49,867 nt of DNA, taken from NCBI RefSeq assembly GCF_015487465.1, contig NZ_WFPS01000065.1:1-49867 (forward strand), read 5' to 3'. This stretch comes from Persephonella sp. (lineage in GTDB: Bacteria > Aquificota > Aquificia > Aquificales > Hydrogenothermaceae). The translations under genes were made by a program, and so were the position numbers. Positions within the stretch are counted from its first letter, which is position 1; the number at the start of each line of letters is the position of its first letter. Positions 46,492 to 49,867 of this stretch are shown here, piece by piece. The notes beneath the pieces are model-generated. The model was not told where the DNA came from. It saw only the letters and a program-made list of their open reading frames with translations, and did not search any database.

Positions 46492-48564
46492 ATGGTAATA
46501 GATACAGTATGCACTTATTGTGGTGTAGGCTGTGATATATCATTCAAATTAGATAACGGTCAGATAGTTAAAGCCTTTGCAAAAAAAGAAGGAACGGTAT
46601 CACAGGGAAAACTATGTATAAAAGGAAGAAAAGGCTGGGAATATTTATATTCACCATACAGAATAAAAAAACCAAGAATAAAAAAAGAGTTTATCAAGAA
46701 GAATAAAGATCTATTTCCAGATCATATAAAAAAGAGATTAAACAGCCTTTTTGATTACGATGAAAATTTTTACGAAGTAGATCTTGATCTTGCAACTGAC
46801 ATAGCAGCATGGAAGCTAAAGCAGATAAAAGAAAAGTATTCCCCCTATTCAATTGCAGGGATAGGCGGAGCAAGAACAAGCTGCGAAAGCTCTTACTTTT
46901 TCCAGAAGTTTATAAGAAAATACATAGGATCTCCCCACATAGACAACTGTGCAAGGGTATGCCACTCTCCTTCATTAAAAGGTATGAGAACAACAATAGG
47001 TGAGGGAGCTGCAACAAACCCTTTTGATGATATATACAAAACAGAATTTATAATCGTAATAGGTTCAAATACTACAGAAGCCCACCCTATCGTTGCAAAC
47101 AGAATTCTTGATGCCGTCAGAAAAGGAACAGAGCTTGCCGTTATTGATGTGAGACAGATACCCCTTTCAAAATTTGCAGATTACCATCTAACTATACCGT
47201 TTGAATCAAACCTTCTTGTTATGAATATGATAGCAAGGGTAATTATAGATGAGGATTTATATAACAAGGAGTTTATAAGAAAAAGAGTTAAAGGGTTTGA
47301 TGAATATAAGAATAAAATACTAAACGATCCTTATTCAGATCCTGATCTATTCAAAAAAATACCCGGATACGAAGACTTATCAGAAAAAATAAGAGAAGTA
47401 GCCAGAAAATACGCAACAAAAAAATCAATGATACTTTGGGGTCTTGGTGTAACTGAGCATATAGACGGAAGCTACACAGTGATGGCTATTACGCACCTTG
47501 CTCTTTTGACAGGAAATATAGGGAAAGAAGGGGCAGGATTGATGCCCCTCAGGGGCCAGAACAACGTTCAGGGAACATGTGATATGGGCTGTCTTCCATA
47601 TTTTGATCCAGACTACAGAAAACCTTCTGAAATAGGTCTTATGACTCCTGATATTATTGACGCAATACTGGAAGGGAAAATAAAAGCGATATACAACATA
47701 GGTGAGGATATAGCCCACATACACCCAAACCAGAACAAGGTTCATAAAGCTCTAAAAAAACTTGAGCTTATTATTGTGAATGAAATATTCCCAAACGAGA
47801 TCACAAAGTATGCTGACATAATATTCGGTGTAAAAAGCGCTTATGAGAAGGAAGGGGTTTACATAAATGCAGAAAGAAGGCTTCACCTTTCCCAGCCTGT
47901 TTTAAAAATAGATCTTCCTGACGACTGGGAAGTTCTGAACCAGATTGCTAACAAAATGGGTATAAAAACTAAATACCAGAAAACACAGGATGTATGGAAT
48001 GAAGTAAGAACTGAAGCTCCCGAGAGATTTTCAGGGGCAAGCTACGAAAAGCTAAAGGAAAACAGGCTGAAAGGCCTTCAGTGGCCTGTTAAAGAAGATG
48101 ATACTCCAAGGCTACATATAGAAAAGTTCAGAACAGAAGATGGATATGCAAGGTTTTCCTACAAACAGTGGGAAAAAAGGGGTATGGTAAAGGAACTTCT
48201 TGAAAAAGGAGAGTTTAATGATTTTTACCTTACAACAGGAAGAAACCTGATCCACTACAACAACGCTGTCCAGACAAAAGAGTGTCTTTCTTTGATATCA
48301 AAGATAAACGGAGATATTTTATTTTTAAGTGAAAAAGACAGAGAATATCTTGGATCTCCAGAAAAAGCCATTCTAAAATCAAAGTATGGTGAGACAGATG
48401 TCCTTCCTGTAAAATACGTCAGCTGGCTTAAAAAAGGAACAGCATACACAACTTTTCATTTTGCAAAAAGCAGAATAAACTTTTTGTTTGGAGACGAGTC
48501 AGATATATTTGTCAAAACAGCCAGATTTAAATCTGTAAAGGTAAAAATCATACCGATTCATTAA
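46492..48564 (+). CDS. Formate dehydrogenase alpha subunit, cysteine type (molybdopterin oxidoreductase)
   Basis: A 690-residue Mo/W-bis-MGD enzyme. The N-terminal 4Fe-4S ligands are in CTYCGVGC and GKLCIKG. The metal ligand is Cys157 in CARVCHSPS, where many formate dehydrogenases carry selenocysteine; the codon is TGC, so no SECIS is needed. MPLRGQNNVQGTCDMG and the C-terminal MopB domain (FYLTTGRNLIHYNN) are typical of FdhF/FdhA. There is no signal peptide and no adjacent beta or gamma subunit or FdhD. It may oxidise formate or reduce CO2 in the cytoplasm with a partner encoded elsewhere. Confidence 0.85.
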   Translation: MVIDTVCTYCGVGCDISFKLDNGQIVKAFAKKEGTVSQGKLCIKGRKGWEYLYSPYRIKKPRIKKEFIKKNKDLFPDHIKKRLNSLFDYDENFYEVDLDLATDIAAWKLKQIKEKYSPYSIAGIGGARTSCESSYFFQKFIRKYIGSPHIDNCARVCHSPSLKGMRTTIGEGAATNPFDDIYKTEFIIVIGSNTTEAHPIVANRILDAVRKGTELAVIDVRQIPLSKFADYHLTIPFESNLLVMNMIARVIIDEDLYNKEFIRKRVKGFDEYKNKILNDPYSDPDLFKKIPGYEDLSEKIREVARKYATKKSMILWGLGVTEHIDGSYTVMAITHLALLTGNIGKEGAGLMPLRGQNNVQGTCDMGCLPYFDPDYRKPSEIGLMTPDIIDAILEGKIKAIYNIGEDIAHIHPNQNKVHKALKKLELIIVNEIFPNEITKYADIIFGVKSAYEKEGVYINAERRLHLSQPVLKIDLPDDWEVLNQIANKMGIKTKYQKTQDVWNEVRTEAPERFSGASYEKLKENRLKGLQWPVKEDDTPRLHIEKFRTEDGYARFSYKQWEKRGMVKELLEKGEFNDFYLTTGRNLIHYNNAVQTKECLSLISKINGDILFLSEKDREYLGSPEKAILKSKYGETDVLPVKYVSWLKKGTAYTTFHFAKSRINFLFGDESDIFVKTARFKSVKVKIIPIH

Positions 48565-48571
48565 AAAAGTA

Positions 48572-48619
48572 TTGACTTTTTATTTTTTACCATCAATTTA
48601 ATTACTACAATAAATAGTA
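48572..48619 (+). promoter_or_regulatory. Promoter and possible operator of the copB unit
   Basis: A near-consensus -35 TTGACT (48572-48577) is followed by TTTAAT (48597-48602) at a long 19-base spacing, typical of promoters needing a regulator. TACTA (48603-48607) and TAGTA (48615-48619) form a weak dyad just downstream. No exact CopY or CueR box is seen. Confidence 0.4.
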
Positions 48620-48629
48620 GGAGTTTGTT

Positions 48630-48734
48630 ATGATGGATTCAATGGGACACAGTTTTATGTGGTTGTGGTGGATTATCCTTGCTGTTTTTCTTATTACTGG
48701 ATCGCTGGCATTTATTAAATACCTAATGAAATAG
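48630..48734 (+). CDS. 34-residue membrane peptide before copB
   Basis: The frame encodes MMDSMGHSFMWLWWIILAV and a hydrophobic continuation ending KYLMK. It is one membrane helix with an N-terminal Met/His cluster (five Met and one His in the first ten residues) able to bind copper. AGTAGGAG precedes the ATG, and the ATPase starts 10 bases after its stop. I know no family for it; the position suggests a copper-export accessory. Confidence 0.65.
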   Translation: MMDSMGHSFMWLWWIILAVFLITGSLAFIKYLMK

Positions 48735-48744
48735 GGGTTTTATC

Positions 48745-49867
48745 ATGGAAGGGCACAAACATAAAGATCACAGAAAACATAAGCAACACGATCACACAGC
48801 ACACATACAGGATTTCAAAATAAGGTTTATTGTATCTATTATCCTGACTGTTCCTGTGCTTCTCCTTTCAGAAATGATACAGAGATGGTTCGGTTTTAGC
48901 ATAACAATACCTTTTCAAAAATGGGTTCTTCTTATTCTTTCTTCAGTAATCTATTTTTACGGCGGATATCCCTTTTTAAAAGGTCTTTTTGGGGAAATCA
49001 AAAAGAAACAGCCGGGTATGATGACACTTATAGGAACAGCTATATCTGTAGCATTTTTTTACTCTGCCTTTACGGTTTTTGCTGGCTTTGGGAAGGAGTT
49101 TTTCTGGGAGCTTGCAACACTTATTGATGTTATGCTGATAGGTCACTACATAGAGGCAAAAAGCGTTCTCGGGGCTTCAAGGGCACTTGAGGAGCTTGTC
49201 AAGATAATGCCCACAACAGCCCATCTTATCAAAGATTCCCAGGTGGTGGAGGTTCCTGTTTCAAAGCTAAAGAAAGGGGATATTGTTCTTGTTAAACCAG
49301 GTGAAAAGATACCGTCAGACGGTTTAGTCATAGAAGGAGAAAGCTATGTAAATGAATCTCTTTTAACAGGTGAGTCAAAGCCTGTTCTTAAGAAAAAAGG
49401 ATCAAAGGTTATTGGAGGATCAATTAATGAGCAGGGTGTTTTAAAGGTAAAAATAGAAAAAACAGGGGAAGAAACATATCTATCTCAGGTTATAAAGCTT
49501 GTGAAACAGGCACAGGAAAGCAGATCTAAAACACAGGATTTAGCAAATAAAGCCGCAGCATTTTTGTTTTATGTCGCTGTAATTGTTGGAACAATAACAT
49601 ATCTGTTCTGGTTTTTTAATGGCAGTCCGGATTTTGCCCTTGAAAGGGCTGTTACAGTTCTTGTGATAGCATGCCCCCATGCCCTTGGTCTTGCAGTTCC
49701 TCTTGTTGTTGCCCTATCAACAGCAATAACAGCAAAAAACGGCATTCTGATAAGAGACAGAAGAGCTTTTGAGCAGGCTAAAGATCTAACAGCTGTTATA
49801 TTTGATAAAACAGGAACATTAACAGAAGGAAAGTTTGGTGTAACAGATGTTGTTTCCTTAATAGATC
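48745..49867 (+). CDS. copB: CopB-type copper P1B ATPase, N-terminal part (runs off the window)
   Basis: At least 374 residues are visible and the frame is open at the window edge. The N terminus holds seven histidines in the first 20 residues (His4, 6, 9, 12, 15, 17, 20) instead of an HMA domain. The transport motif is Cys310-Pro-His312 (ACPHALG), which marks CopB-type pumps, in contrast with the CPC of CopA at 8059-9993. LLTGESKP and the phosphorylation site Asp354 (FDKTGTLTEG) follow. ATG at 48745. CopB-type pumps export Cu(I)/Cu(II) or Ag(I). Confidence 0.92.
   Translation, partial: MEGHKHKDHRKHKQHDHTAHIQDFKIRFIVSIILTVPVLLLSEMIQRWFGFSITIPFQKWVLLILSSVIYFYGGYPFLKGLFGEIKKKQPGMMTLIGTAISVAFFYSAFTVFAGFGKEFFWELATLIDVMLIGHYIEAKSVLGASRALEELVKIMPTTAHLIKDSQVVEVPVSKLKKGDIVLVKPGEKIPSDGLVIEGESYVNESLLTGESKPVLKKKGSKVIGGSINEQGVLKVKIEKTGEETYLSQVIKLVKQAQESRSKTQDLANKAAAFLFYVAVIVGTITYLFWFFNGSPDFALERAVTVLVIACPHALGLAVPLVVALSTAITAKNGILIRDRRAFEQAKDLTAVIFDKTGTLTEGKFGVTDVVSLID

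Noticed and set aside
46952-46972. Selenocysteine site in formate dehydrogenase
   Set aside because: The codon is TGC, not TGA, so cysteine is read directly.

Overview
The window is a gene-dense stretch of a low-GC (visibly A+T-rich) thermophilic bacterial chromosome. Reverse gyrase, a thermophile-type KaiC ATPase pair, a metal-independent phosphoserine phosphatase closely resembling the Hydrogenobacter enzyme, inositol-phosphate synthase, HisZ and split GlyQ/GlyS together point to the Aquificota. The low GC favours a Persephonella/Sulfurihydrogenibium-like lineage (Hydrogenothermaceae). That placement is inference from gene content, not from a marker tree. Genes are short-spaced, often overlapping, and use TTG starts behind good Shine-Dalgarno sequences.

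Layout. 1-350: the start of a leftward gene, then a perfect -35/-10 promoter driving tRNA-Lys and tRNA-Glu. 351-2103 (leftward): a PA2779-like membrane protein, a C39-like secreted cysteine peptidase, a TPR lipoprotein and a LOG-like protein. 2165-7319 (rightward): DUF2231-like protein, lysine 2,3-aminomutase, class V aminotransferase, phosphoserine phosphatase PspA, HisZ and SlyD. 7335-10334 (leftward): a glycerophosphodiesterase and a CopA copper ATPase whose HMA domain and ATPase body lie in two frames separated at a run of nine A's. 10425-13076 (rightward): alanine racemase, a sigma-54 activator and a 4-OT tautomerase. 13100-16746 (leftward): an outer-membrane barrel, Ino1, SerA and a 25-residue membrane peptide.

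16851-23027 (rightward): a 46-residue membrane peptide, a DUF302-like protein, a PTPS-III-type pterin enzyme, a KaiC-like ATPase with its HTH partner, and reverse gyrase. Then leftward gatB. 24582-30035 (rightward): ahcY, an MNT/HEPN pair, a YdcH-like protein, ilvD, metK and a degenerate GGDEF-like protein. 30038-41348 (leftward): lpd, the type IV pilus block pilM-N-O-(small protein)-pilQ, ppsA, glyS and glyQ. 41481-49867 (rightward): PBP1A, trpB, a lipoprotein, rlmN, a cysteine-type formate dehydrogenase, a 34-residue membrane peptide and the start of a CopB ATPase that runs off the window.

How the parts connect. SerA, the class V aminotransferase and PspA can make up the phosphorylated serine pathway. 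AhcY and MetK are two steps of the methyl cycle. CopA and CopB are two copper ATPases at opposite ends. KaiC/HTH/reverse gyrase form a thermophile-associated block. The features most worth a second look are the A9 frame change in copA (possible programmed recoding giving a membrane-anchored copper chaperone plus the full pump), the split PA2778/PA2779-like exported peptidase cassette, and the KaiC-HTH-reverse gyrase neighbourhood. No CRISPR array, insertion sequence, prophage or rRNA was seen.
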